This document shows positions 11,383 to 22,760 of a DNA stretch of 64,000 nucleotides, one piece after another. Every line of letters begins with the position of its first letter. Within the stretch, counting starts at the first letter, position 1. A program made the position numbers and the translations under genes. Source of the stretch: Phoma sp. XZ068 (Eukaryota > Ascomycota > Dothideomycetes > Pleosporales > Didymellaceae); the NCBI GenBank assembly GCA_004835665.1, contig RBKR01000003.1:1302001-1366000 (forward strand), in the 5' to 3' direction. Below the pieces are notes generated by a model, which worked only from the letters and a program-made list of their open reading frames with translations, was not told the DNA's origin and did no database searches.

Positions 11383-12681
11383 GTGCAAGTCTGCAGTTCT
11401 GAAGCTACCTGACCAGCCAGCTTGTTGACAGAGGCCCCAAGTCAGAACACCCGAGCAGCCCACGTCGCCATCCAAGTCCGTCTTTGACCAATCTGGCACA
11501 GACGGGATATCTCCAAGAGTCGCATGAGGCAAGCAATGTACGCAGCTGCAACACAGTGTCAGCCACGCAAAAGCAAGAACGAGGACGAGAAGATACCAAG
11601 AAGGATCTTCCCTTCCAGTTGTAGTGGCAAACAAGACACGCCGGGAATTGTGGTGTACCGGGTAATTCGTGATCGTGGAGTGGATGTTGAGGAGTTGCGC
11701 AGGACGAAGGACGGAAGCATAATTGGGGTTTGGCAGACGTTTTCGTGACCATGGAAACACCACCGCACCTAATTGATCGACTGACTCTCCCGAGAAGTAA
11801 GACTCCGGGGAGAAGTATACATAGATGATTGCTCTACAGCCAAGAAAACAGACTACCCACAATGCGAATCTTCGTATCACCGCCTTCCCCACCGAGTACC
11901 ACCAGAACGAACGACCCTGTCTACTCGCCCACATCACTCACGCGCAAAAATACAGCATGTATCGTATTCTTATATTCATCTTTCCTATACATCCACCCCC
12001 CTCTTCCCCACCCCACAAACGCCATCATCCAGATCCAACCAGCGTATATACACGTATCAATGTATCCTCCTCGCATCCCGTGCACGCATCTCGTGTACAC
12101 CCCCGAGCAGACGAAGCGAACCAAAAAAAAAGAAAAAGAAAAGGAAAGGAAAAACCCCGTTTCGCTACGTTAAGAGATGTATCTTCGTGCCATGAACTGA
12201 ATGGAAAGAAAGGGAAACCGAAAAGAAAACGAAAAAGGGAACGCCGGCCTGCGAATGCTAATGAAGCAGGTGGCTGCGTGTGCGTGAATGTGTGCGTAGA
12301 GGTCCGCGAGTGCAGTGTTGCTGCGGGCGGAGGTAAAGGGTGAAAGGTAAAAGGTGGGTTGGTTTGAAAAAGGACGTCGTATAGTCGTCCGTGTGTTTGA
12401 AAGGTAAGGGCGGAACAAGACATTAGGTATCTCAAATGGGGTTGAAAAGGTAGGCCAGATGCGGAGCTTTTGCTGGGGTGTGAGAAACCGTTTTGTACAG
12501 AGTAAGGAAATCGAGCCTTTGGAGAAGGAAAAGGGCATGTTCAAGCTGGGGAGGCTGGAACTTGCAGTAGACGATGAATGCATGCGATGCGGGAGGCAGG
12601 AAACAAAGGGACGCAGATATAGCGTTTAAAGCTTCAAGGAGCTTCATGCCATTCATCTACATCTCTCATGCTATGCCATCC
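11383..12681. other. Intergenic between convergent genes
   Basis: 1.3 kb between the stop of the low-complexity protein gene and the stop of the PalI gene. No supported gene. It holds purine-rich tracts near 12123-12154 and 12203-12240 and a C-rich stretch around 11995-12020. Open frames of 115-211 codons on both strands lack domains or splice partners and overlap one another, so I leave them out. Confidence 0.5.
12123..12240 (+). repeat. Purine-rich low-complexity tracts
   Basis: An unbroken 32-nt purine run (A with scattered G) at 12123-12154 is followed after a short gap by a second purine-rich stretch at 12203-12240. It lies between two convergent genes and would read as polypyrimidine in the 3' region of the PalI transcript. 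Simple slippage is the plain explanation. Confidence 0.6.
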
Positions 12682-15045
12682 CTACAAGGCATTCGCACCG
12701 GGGTACCGCCCGGGTCCCTGCAGTCCATTCGGCACCCCCATCGTCGTGGCGGGTGGTTGCATGCCCCTACCCCTGCCTCTCCCGTTGAATCCTCCTCTGC
12801 CCCTTCCTCTCCCCGTGCCGATGCCTGGAATCGCAAAATCGGGATTCGCCGCGTTGGCATCGAGGATCACGTCTTCGGGCCTCATAGGCCGCCCGCCGCC
12901 ACGCCCGTTGCCGTACGGTCCGAAGTTGCCCGCCGGTGCACCCATTTCTGGGCGCCACGCGGGGTTCACGGGGCGCTGCGAGACGGATGTGAAGTGTGAG
13001 GCTTCCGAGGCAGCGGGGCTGCGCGAGCCGTCGGGCAGATCGTCGTAGCTTGATGTTCTTGGGAGGTTGGGATCGCTGAGCTGCGCTGGTGCGGTCAGGA
13101 GGTTCGGGTTCGAATTATATGCGCCGGGCATGCCGCCAGGCATTAAAGATGATGGCATGGGCGGAGGATTTGGGCGTACGGGCTCGGCGAATTTCGGATC
13201 CACGTCTTCGTAGTAGTCGGAGCTGCGCTCGATACTGTTGCTGTGGTTGTGCGAGGGCGGAGCAAACCCGCCGACTTGGGCGAGTTGGGCGGGCATCTCG
13301 ACGGGGGAGTCCATGATGGGGGAGAGGCCGCGGCTTTGAGCGCTGTTCTTGGAGTTATCCGAGGGCTGGCGCTCTTGGTTCCAATTTGAGCGGGCTGGGG
13401 CGTATTGCTGAGGTTGGAGGCCTTGTTGTTGTGGTTGTTGTTGTGACGGGAGGTGCTCGCTGCTGAACGTTAGATATGCCTCGAAATCACATGATGTAGA
13501 CTTACTCTGTAGAGTACGAGCTGGTCGGGCTCATTGGCCCAGACGGTCTCCGTTGTGGCGAGCTGGATGGAAAGCCGCCTTGCTGAAGAGCCAACATGCC
13601 CTGAACATCTCCGTCACTTTCTCGCAACCCGTAGTTCGGGCCATCGTTTTGATTTACGGGTGGTGTCCCGATGCGTGCATCCATCTCGATGGCTTGTCCT
13701 ATCGGCATAGGAGGCTGTGGCGAACCGCCCCTGTTGCCTTGGCCATACGGTGACTGCTCGCGTGGTGGAGGACCTTGACCGTATGGTGACTGTTCTCGCG
13801 GTGGAGGACCTTGGCCATACGGGCCTTGACTGTAGTTGTTGTAACCTGGAGGAGGAGCACCTCGTCCCATGGGACCAGGTCCCATTCCACCGGGTCCACC
13901 ACGCATTGGTCCACCTCGTCCACCTTGCCAACCTGGCGGTGGAGGACCGCGCATGCCACCTCTTGGTCCGCCGAAACCTCCTCTTCCAGGCACGCCGTAG
14001 GGAGCGCCTCGCGGTGGGTAACCGCCTCGTCCACGCATTGGTCCTCCTCTGCCACGTCCTGGGCCGGGTGGGCCGGCGTTCATCCTATACTCCTGGGGAA
14101 TCGGTGGGATAGGATTTCCGTACTGATCTACGGGTTGTCGTCCTCGACCGGAGGGACCGCGCATTGGCGGGCCCATAGCATCTGAACCTTCTCTTCCAGC
14201 ACTGCTGTTTGTCTTGAGCGAAGGGTTCCGTTGGTTAAGTGGCGTCATGTCCTCGGGAGAGTGTTGCTTCTGAAGCTCGAAAGAGGCATATTCGTTGTCC
14301 TTCATTCCAGAGGACATGGTATCGTTGGACATGGGCGGTGGCGATTCGGCCTTGGGGAACTCGGTAGTCACTCTTGCATCAGCGGAGCGATTCGCGTAGT
14401 ACGTCTGACCATTCATCTCGTCGTTTTCTGCAATGCGCCTCTTACGCGCCTTGCGGCTAACCAGCGTCCTGCGCATCGCACATGTTACGATTCCACTCGC
14501 AACAATGATGATGGTGGCTGCCAGGACAATCCATCCTCCCCAAGCAACGTGCGGTACGAAGAGCAGAATGTCGACCAGGAAAGCCAGCAACGAGACCAGC
14601 AGCGTGGGGAAGGTGAAGATGAGCAGCGCAAGCAGGTAGCGCGGCGAGTGGGCGGGCGAGTGAAAGTGGGCGGCAATGGCGAGGCCGAAGCAGATCAGGG
14701 TCATGAGGGCCGCGATGGGGTGCACGATGAGGATGGAGGAGAGGGCATGGCGCGAGTTGGCGGGGAGCGAGAAGTCGGTGTCTGGCTGGTCCTGGAATAG
14801 TGTCTCTGTATGATATGTTAACTGTAGTCATTGCGCGGCATGGCGAGCAGCGTACCAGTGTCATAGCCAATCATGGGCCCCTTGCAGCTGCCGCCATTGG
14901 GACAGTAGCCCAGCACGCCAAAGTTGATGTTGCGGTAGGTGGCAATGGGGATGGCCGGGATAATGGGCGTGGAAATGGTCGACAGCAGCAGCAGGCAGAA
15001 GGCGACAAAGAACAATATGGACAAGGGCGTCGCCGGGCGAAGCAT
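12682..15045 (-). CDS. palI: pH-response regulator PalI/Rim9-type membrane protein
   Basis: Plasma-membrane component of the ambient-pH (Pal/Rim) pathway that supports the PalH sensor and PacC activation. Exons 15045-14856, 14805-13506 and 13462-12682 give 756 residues; introns are 50 and 43 nt (donors GTACGC and GTAAGT). The N-terminus has the family layout: a first membrane segment (ILFFVAFCLLLLS), an extracellular loop with FGVLGYCPNGGSCKG and GYDT, then three more helices (HPIAALMTLICFGLAIAA, FPTLLVSLLAFLVDILLF, WIVLAATIIIVASGIV). The remaining 550 residues are a disordered tail unusually rich in RGG/GRG and Pro, with a tandem 12-residue repeat (GQGPPPREQSPY twice, near 13740-13822), a Gln-rich patch after exon 3 starts, and GRGRGRGG near the end. 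The N-terminal part is secure; the tail is fast-evolving in this family. Confidence 0.9.
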
Positions 15046-16422
15046 GGTGGGCGAGCAATGGGCGAGTCTGCGCGGGAATCCGGCGCGCACGAGACCGGCT
15101 CTCGAGACTCGGGTGGTGGTGAGCGAGTGTCGAGGGCGCTGCGCTCTTGTGCAGGCAGGCCGGAGGAGCTGCGCAGACGGGGCAGTGCTGCGCGAGCTTG
15201 GTAGTGCTTGATGTTGGGGACGGGCCCTACGCGCGGTGCGGCAGCGTGAAACGAGTGACGATTGGGGTGGGACAGGCGATGCTTGTGTGCTCCTGCTCTA
15301 CCACATGGACTCAGCGCAACGTGGGCGGCGATCTGGCAGCGCGCGCAACGCTTTTGATCCGCTGGCTGGCGTTGTCGAGGTTGGCTCGTCGCGCGGGGAA
15401 GTGGGCGCACTGCTCCCGCGAGGCAGGAGCGACCGCTAAGGCGCTCGACGCTCCAAAAACAGGCCTCGAGTTACGCAGCGGATAACGGACCCCGGCCAAT
15501 GAGGGAATTAGACGCAAAGCGAGCGTTGAGCCACCCCGTCGAGAAGGCTGCCAGAGGAGAATAGAGTTTGCGAGAGACGGCGCGCGCGAGTGTCGTCGAC
15601 TGCCGTCCCCAACGTCGACTGCAGTCGTCCTCTGCAAAGCCGCCACTGCATGCTGCCAGGCTCATTACGGCCACCATTACCACCGAATCCACGCTGTCCG
15701 CCCGCATCTCATTTTACACGCGTTGCACACAGACCGTTGGGGAAGGCACGGCCCCCGGTCGGCATGCTCGCGAAATTCGATAACCTGCCTGCCGTCTGTT
15801 ATTAGCCTCTTGGTCTCCATTCCTGCTGCTCTGATACCCGCGACTCAAACAAACGCCTCTCGGGGCCGGCGGGAGCCCATCTTTGCTGCCTCGAATCCCA
15901 TCCTCAGGCCCCATTGGCAGCGCTTTCCCGGTTTTCTGAAACGTTATGCGCCCTTGTTCAGAGCCTCATCCCCTCGTCGGTTGCACCCGCAGTCGGACAT
16001 CTCAATCTCTTTGCGCCAGGGGACTAGATAGCGCTTCCTCCCCTGTCTATACCGCCGACTTATCACCCGTCAGGCACGCCGCACCAACTCTGTCAGATCT
16101 CAATGTGCACCAATTCAGTCACGTCAAGCCACCAATCCAGTCACTTCAAACCACCAATCCAGTCACTTCAAACTACCAGTCCTATCACTTCAAACGCCAC
16201 AGGCACGCAAATAGCTCGAGTCTTATCGGATTTGTAAGCAGGCAGTTGAAGTGTTCATTTGATTCTCATTTGGTATTCGTATGATATGCAGAATGCCCCA
16301 GACCCGTGATTTTCCCACGAGCGACCAAACGCCTGGTTTTTAGGTATCCGAGCCCCGCAGGGCACTTCATACGGTCATGTCTGAACTTCGTATGCTAACC
16401 TGCTGCTCCTATCTTCACACAC
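15046..16422. other. Intergenic, PalI promoter and eS4 3' flank
   Basis: 1.4 kb between the PalI start and the eS4 stop. GC-rich near PalI. No supported gene: the open frames on both strands (up to 179 codons) are Arg/Ser/Ala-rich composition artefacts. A 22-bp tandem repeat at 16111-16198 is listed separately. Confidence 0.5.
16111..16198 (+). repeat. 22-bp tandem repeat, four imperfect copies
   Basis: Units begin at 16111, 16133, 16155 and 16177. The consensus is roughly CAATCCAGTCACTTCAAACC plus AC; copies 2 and 3 are almost identical and copies 1 and 4 diverge at a few positions. It is non-coding and lies about 225 bases past the eS4 stop, far upstream of PalI. Confidence 0.85.
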
Positions 16423-17414
16423 TTACTGGCCGGCAACGGCGTAGGCCCTGCGGCGGTCACGCTCCTCGGCAATGGAGAGCTTGACACCCTTGCCCTTGGG
16501 GAGGGAGATCCAGGGCTTCTCCTGTCCGATGACGATGACGTTGGACTCACGGGTGGTGAACTCGTTGTCAACGGCATCCTTCAAGTGGACAATGTTGAAG
16601 CCACCATCGTGACGCTCACGGTGGGTGATGACACCAACACGACCCATGTTGCGACCACCGGTGACCATGACAATGACACCAGTGTCGAACTTGATGAAGT
16701 CGGAGATCTTGCCGGTAGCGAGGTCAACCTTGACGGTGTCGTTGACCTTGATGGCGGGGTCGGGGTAACGGATGCTACACAGTTTTGTTAGCATGATATC
16801 AACAGACATCGCCAGATCCTGGTCGGATGCCGGGTGCGAGAGGTTGCCCTGCTCGCACCTAGCCCAAACTTGGTCCAACGTCTGATAGAGCGGGAACTTA
16901 CGTTCGCGCATCGTGCGTAACCAAGTAGGGAATGCCGCCCTTGCCAAGCTGAACGCGCTTGACCTTGCCGAGCTTGTATTGTGCCTCCTCAGCGGTGATG
17001 CGGTGGACAGTGAAGCGGCCCTTGGTGTCGTAGACCAGGCGGAAGTTCTCGCCGGTCTTCTCGATGGAGATGACGTCCATGAGACCGGTGGGGAAGGTGC
17101 TGTCAGTGCGGACCTTGCCGTCGACCTTGATCAGACGCTGCATGACGATCGACTTGACCTCCTTAGCGTTGAGCGCATACTTTAGGCGGTTGCGGAGGAA
17201 GATGACCAAGGGCAGCGAGTCGCGGAGCTTGTGAGGACCGGGGGAGGCCTTGGGAGCGTAGGCACCTGAGATGCGTCAGTACGGCTGTTGTAGAATTGCG
17301 CGCTGCATCTGCTGCAATGCGACCGCGGGCGTCGAGCATACCGGACAGTTTGTCCAGGAGCCAGTGGCTGGGCGCGCTGAGGCGCTTCTGGTGCTTCTTT
17401 GGTCCACGGCCCAT
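16423..17414 (-). CDS. RPS4: 40S ribosomal protein eS4
   Basis: Structural protein of the small ribosomal subunit. Exons 17414-17342, 17265-16902 and 16774-16423 give 262 residues, the usual length for eS4. The start MGRGPKKHQKRLSAPSHW and later FLRNRLKYALNAKEV, DVISIEKTGENFRL, YDTKGRF and the KOW-like GGRNMGRVGVI are family hallmarks; the C-terminus IAEERDRRRAYAVAGQ is complete. The introns are 76 nt (very early, after codon 24, as is common in fungal ribosomal protein genes) and 127 nt, the second with a GCTAAC branch site. The sequence just before the ATG (ACTAAC then CACAACAG) looks like a branch site and acceptor, so an intron in the 5' leader is possible, but I found no clear donor. Confidence 0.97.
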
Positions 17415-17778
17415 TTTGACTGTTGTGTGAGGTTAGTCGTCGACGTTGAGGGATCCTGTCGAAGGAAGTGTTCGGCGGTGCGAAAATGTGATATCGAGCC
17501 AGCTAAGCGAGTGTGGTGGGTTTGTTAGTCAGAAAAAGTGGGCCCGGTCGCTCCTCCATCAAATCGTATCCATCCAGGCCGAGTGCCTCATCAAGAAAGA
17601 TGAACATTATCTCGAAAATCTCAGTTGAAATTCGATGATTTTGTGAGACGATTAGAACTCAACCGTTCCAACGTATGGGATCACATCATAGCCTCGCAAT
17701 ACAGCTGCATGCATTCTGGGACTTGTTCAGGTGGTATCTTATTCTTGAGCATGGTCGTACTTCTACCTCATATCTAAC
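17415..17778. other. Intergenic, eS4 promoter
   Basis: 364 bases between the eS4 start and the stop of the next minus-strand gene. Pyrimidine-rich on the minus strand close to eS4. No gene seen. Confidence 0.5.
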
Positions 17779-19003
17779 CTAAGCGTATCCCTTGAGGACC
17801 GCTGCCTCAGCGTTCAATATCGACGAACCAGCAGCGCCAATGACAGTGTTGTGGCTGAGCGCAACAAACTTGATGTCGAAGATGCCCGACTCGTCTTCGC
17901 GCACGCGACCAACGCTGACAGCGTAGCCCCGATCTGTCTCCCTGTCCAACCTAGGTTGTGGCCTGTCTGGCTGATCCATGACCACAATAGCCTTCTCGGG
18001 CGCCGAAGGGGCACCCAGCTTCTGCACATCAGACACGTACTCGCGCATGGCCTGCTTGACCTCCTCTGCGCTGGGCGGTGGGCGGCGCTGGAAGCGCAGC
18101 GAGACGCAGGCAGTGTGTCCGTCAAGAACGGGCACGCGGTTGCATGCTGCAGAGATCTTCATGGGCCTGTCGACGAAACCAGTAACGTCGTCGTTGACGC
18201 TGCCCAGAATCTTGGATGCCTCGGTCTCGAGCTTGTCCTCCTCGCCCGAGATGAACGGCACCACGTTGTCGATGATGTCCATGCTGCTCACACCTGGGTA
18301 TCCTGCGCCTGAAACAGCCTGCATTGTGACGACCGAGACCTGGTCAATAGGACCGAACTTCTCCAGCGCGGCGAAGGGGATGACTATGCCGATGACGGCG
18401 CAGTTGGAGTTGCAGACAAGGAAGCCCTTTTGCAGCTTGTGGTGTTCTCTCTGGTGCTTGATCACGTCGAGATGTGCGAGGTTGACGGTGGGAACCACGA
18501 GGGGCACGAGAGGGTCGCGGCGGTAGTTCTTTGCGTTGGAGAAGACGGCGAGGTTCGACTTGAGGAAGGACATCTCTGCATGGTATCAGTATTTGCTCTG
18601 CACACGCGACTGCTCGTACATACCAACATCTCCAGCGACATCGCTGTCGAGCCCGGAGAAGACCAAGTCGCAGTCTGCGAACTCCTCTGCTGTGCACTTC
18701 TTCACCACCAAGTCGCCAATGCGCTCCGAGAAAGGCAGCGCCTGCTTCCATTTGACAGCATCCTTGTACTTCTTGCCAGCCGAGCGCTCAGAAGCACCGA
18801 CAGCGTGCAGAACAAAGTGAGGGTGCAGCTGCAGCAGCAAGATGAAGCGCTGGCCTACAGAGCCCGTGGCGCCGAGCACGCCTGCAATTGCATAAGTAAA
18901 ACAGCAATTAAAATCGAGCAATTGACATACCGCACTTCTTCTTGGGGAAGTTCCTGTTGTTTGATGTAAAGCCGACTGCGTCCATGTTTGCTGGTTGAGA
19001 CAT
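17779..19003 (-). CDS. HOM2: Aspartate-semialdehyde dehydrogenase
   Basis: NADPH-dependent reduction of aspartyl phosphate to aspartate semialdehyde, the second step toward threonine, methionine and (in other pathways) lysine; cytosolic. Exons 19003-18931, 18881-18624 and 18575-17779 give 375 residues; introns are 49 and 48 nt, both with GTATGT donors. The nucleotide-binding loop GATGSVGQ is at residues 28-35. The catalytic cysteine is Cys169 in CNSNCAVIG. The substrate-binding and second catalytic region NRVPVLDGHTACVSLRF is present, as is the C-terminal SHNTVIGAAGSSILNAE. Nothing is missing relative to fungal orthologues. A TGAGTCA element, the Gcn4/CpcA consensus, lies at 19012-19018, only nine bases above the ATG, which would suit an amino-acid biosynthesis gene though it is very close. 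Confidence 0.97.
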
Positions 19004-19321
19004 GGTGGAATTGAGTCAATCGGACGTCTAACAACTTTATGACAATGACGCGGGGTGCTGTGACTGGTGGGGTTTGCAACCAACGGCCGATCAACGGAGC
19101 CCGGACGGAGGTCCGCGTGCAGCAAATTTCACCCCAACACTGACATCGGCAGCGTCGGCATACGATTCGTGTGATGATGCCGTCGTTTATTGCAAGATCT
19201 TATCATGTTGCCGAAGATGCTCGTGCAGCTACAGTATGCACCCCGCAAATGCCGTGCGTTCAGACATCCTCCCAATAATGCAGGCCTACTATACGCCAAA
19301 GGAATGCTCCCATGTCCAGCC
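19004..19321. other. Intergenic, HOM2 promoter
   Basis: 318 bases between the HOM2 start and the D-lactate dehydrogenase stop. No gene seen; one possible Gcn4/CpcA site is listed separately. Confidence 0.5.
19012..19018. promoter_or_regulatory. Possible Gcn4/CpcA (cross-pathway control) site
   Basis: TGAGTCA matches the known bZIP consensus TGASTCA. It sits nine bases upstream of the aspartate-semialdehyde dehydrogenase ATG, probably inside the leader, so chance occurrence is a real alternative. I saw no second copy in the region. Confidence 0.3.
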
Positions 19322-21493
19322 TCACGCCTTCGCATCCATGATCTTCCCGGGGTTCATGAGCCAATAAGGATCCAGGGCGCCCTTAATGCTTCTCATAACG
19401 TTGATCGTGTCCAAGCCGAGCTCTTTCTGAAGTGACGCTTTCTTACCCAACCCAATGCCGTGTTCGCCGGTGCAAGTGCCTTCCATCTCGAGTGCGCGTT
19501 CGACCATGTCATGAACGCACTTCTCGACCGCTGCACGCTCCTTTGGATCCTTGCTGTTGTACATGATGCTTTCGTGGAAGTTACCATCCCCAATGTGGCC
19601 CAAAATACTTGCAAAGAGGCCCAGATCGTCCATTTCCTTCTTCGAGATCTCTGTGTCACAATTAGTACGCGAATGCACTCTTGATGCCTTCGTCTACGTA
19701 CCTATAATGTCTGGTAGTCTTGAGATTGGGACAGCGACGTCTGTCGACCAGACTTCGTCGCCTTCTCTGCGAATCGCCATCATGCTCCAGAGAGACTCCT
19801 TGCGCGCTGACCAAAGCTGGCGGCCTTCTTCCGCCGTTTTGGCGAATTCGAAGTCACCGCTCTTGTGCATCTTGGAGATGTCTTTGACGTTTTGAATGTT
19901 CTCTCGCACCTGTGCTGGTCAGCTTCTAGTCATTCGATTACATGGTAGTATGAACTCACTCCCGCCTTTGTGCCTGAGAATCTGTTTGCGATGGTTAGTC
20001 TCATCCTGGGTTTGCTTAGCCCTCAGAAACTTACTTGAAGAACATTGTTGGGACCTCTTTCCATTTCCTGTTCGTCCCTCCAGCTTTGTTGATCACACCC
20101 ATCTGCACATCGTCCATGATCTCCATCGCAGCAACAGGTACGCCTGCCCTAAGCACCTTCGAGGCTGCAGCTGCAGCGTCACGGATTGTGGGAAACGTAA
20201 CGACGGCCACGCTCGTTTCTTGCGGGATCACGGCCAGTTTGAGCGTAATCTCAGTCACAATACCTAGTGTGCCTTCAGAGCCAACGAAGAGATTCGTGAG
20301 GTTGTACCCAGCTGAGGATTTCCTGCACAATGTCGGCCCAGTCCGTCCCAAATTAATCGATAGTCACTCACCGTGGCCGCTTTCTCGTTTTGATCACTGT
20401 GCCATCGGCCAAAACTACCGTCAGGTTGATGACCCATTCCTTCATTGTGCCGTATCTAACGGCATTTGTCCCACTATTGCAATCTCAGTACAGACATTAT
20501 CCAAATTGTTAGCAATTAACTAACCTGCAGCTCGTGCCAACCATACCACCAATCCTGGCCTGGTTCAATGATCAGCAAGGTCCGGGGTAGCGATTTGAGT
20601 GAATTCGAATGCAGAGCTGCATCTCAAACATATTGACTTACAGATGGCCCAGGGTCAACAGGAAAAAACAGACCAGAGTCTTTGATTTGGTCGTTTAGGC
20701 CCATCCAAGGCACGGAAGGCTGGACAACGACGTCCATGCTGCATATCTCACATCAGCTTTGTCTCGTATATATTCTGCAGAATCCCAAGGCTTACTCATC
20801 CGCGTGCAGCGCAAGAATCTGGTCCATAAACGTGAAGTCGATGCTCATACCACCAAAAGGTGCAGAGAAGTTGGCCTCAAGACTTGATCCTCCGGAGTAT
20901 GGAACTATAATGGGTTAGGTTCGAGCCTGGTGTGCGCATGGTGGTATGTACTCATGGGAATCTTGTACTTGTGGCATACTTGCGCAAGCTGTGACACCTC
21001 TTCTGTAGACTTGGGGTACGCTACCGCAACCGGAAGCTGATCGATATTGATTGAAGACCATTCTGAGTAACCATGTCTATGGAGGTCTTCATCATCCGTA
21101 CTGATTGTATCTTCGCCGAGTGCAGATCTCAGTTCTGCGATTGCCTGAACACAGTCAATAACGCCGCGCTACTGCAGTGACATCTAGCTGACATACCTTC
21201 TCCATTTCGTCTTTTGAAGCATATTGTGGGCCTGCAGACTTCATCCATGGTACCTGTAATTTTGAAGCATCATTGACACCGTACAAGTATGTCGCTGTGC
21301 CGGTGAAAGCCGAGAATAACAGTACTCTTCCTGACGTCCAAAATGCTTTCTGAGCGGGTGCAGGTCTAGACTTAAGGCTCTGGCTGGGTCCTGACGTTCT
21401 TGCTCGAGAGCCACTACGTTTGAGGAGAGCTGAGGCAGACTGTCTTAGTCTAATGATCGGTTGACGAAACATGGTGAAGTTAGTGAAAGGCAC
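19322..21493 (-). CDS. DLD1: D-lactate dehydrogenase (cytochrome), mitochondrial
   Basis: FAD enzyme that oxidises D-lactate and passes electrons to cytochrome c at the inner membrane. Ten exons: 21493-21197, 21144-20952, 20904-20796, 20738-20642, 20559-20525, 20473-20372, 20322-20035, 19981-19960, 19909-19702, 19650-19322; 559 residues in total. Every junction has GT-AG ends and keeps frame. The N-terminus is basic and rich in Ser and Arg (presequence), then a hydrophobic stretch (VLLFSAFTGTATYLYG), as in inner-membrane DLDs. FAD-domain motifs: PYSGGSSLEANF, GTSCSGTNAVRYG, SAGYNLTNLFVGSEGTLGI. C-terminal motifs: HIGDGNFHESI and GEHGIGLGKK, the metal/substrate-binding His region. The MFRQ start at 21472 is an alternative to MPFTNF. 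Two exons are very small (35 and 22 nt). Confidence 0.95.
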
Positions 21494-22760
21494 GGAGTGA
21501 GGTTGGAGTAAGCTATGCGGCGGCTGAGGGAACTAAAAAGCGAGTCCACTTTGAACACCCATGGGGTCACGCGGCAAGCTCGATGCTACGGGAATAGAGA
21601 CATGAAGTTAGGCACCGCTGTGGGACCCGGTAGCACTTCTACGGATTAGAGACGGTCCAAGGAGCGGGTCGTAGGCGGGGGTAGCCTCGGACTAGACGCT
21701 GTTGGCGCTACTCGTCTTGCGGCCATCATGAAGGGCAGCAGCGCACAGGTAAAGCCTCAAAAAGCTTCTAGGCGTGGGAGGCTGACAAGATGCTGATCTT
21801 ATTTCTAAAAAATCTCGGCTCGAGCAGCAGACACGCGATGGATGTGCTGCATGGTCGCCTGCAAGGGGCCTGTAAAAAGCAAGGTAATTGCGGGGAAGAC
21901 AAGGGCGGCGACAGAAGAGAGCGTCGTGAACGAGAATTCGGGTAACGTTCCGACCTTTCGCCGTCGCGTGACGAAGCATCTTGCATCTACAACGGTTGCC
22001 ATACGAGCTGCAGTAATACCGTACAACTCGAGGCTGTTGCGTAATCCACGGCTGCATGTTCTGAGTTGAGGTACTATTGTCGTGAGCGGAGTTGGCCGCG
22101 TGCCGGATCACAAGAGGTCGTCAAGAGCATGAGGCTCTCGACATCCCCTGCGACTGCAGCGAAGCATTGCTAGAAATGCATGGAAATGCTCGTCGGTCAT
22201 CATTGGACATCAGTGATACAATTACTCATGGCAACTTATGATCCTTGTCCGTGCTGCACATGAGCTTTGGGCTGAGCAGATGCGTGGGGGTAGAGGCTTT
22301 GTATCCAGTGCCATTTCATCCCACGTTTGTGCCTCGATGCGATCTTAGGGCTTTCGTGATCGATGATAGCGGGGCGTCAAACCCGGTCCAAATGCCGCAG
22401 CGACGGCACGCGAGTGCGCTAAATCAGACGTCTTCCGAAGTCGTTGAGGCTTGGTGAGGCGCTGTGTTGAAGGTGCATGCTTCGCTATAAGCAGCTGCCA
22501 AAAGCAACGAAGCGCCCAAGCTAGACCAGCGGGGTATGAAGGAGAATAGATGAATGCGACAAAAACGGTATAGCATCTCACTGCAGACGATGAAGAAGCT
22601 GGGTTGACGTCAATGTCTACGCTGGCGTTGTGGAGTGCTGGAAACGTGAGAGCGCGTGCGTTTCGTGGTTCGGTTGTCAGGACAGCGGCACCCCAAACAA
22701 ATTCGAGCGCGCTCCACCACAAGCCTCTGACCTCACTCCGCGCAGCTCGACCGACCCAGC
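21494..22760. other. Divergent promoter region between DLD1 and a coiled-coil protein gene
   Basis: 1.27 kb between two divergent starts. A 195-codon minus-strand open frame at 22345-22932 overlaps the first exon of the coiled-coil gene and has no domain; I treat it as chance. No repeats or RNA genes recognised. Confidence 0.5.

Noticed and set aside
13699..14185. Overlapping open frames on both strands within the PalI tail
   Set aside because: Products of the GGT/CCA repeats in other frames; none has a start context or partner exons.
14871..15410. Open frames upstream of PalI (up to 179 codons)
   Set aside because: GC-rich leader and antisense composition; no domain, and PalI's start at 15045 already matches its family.
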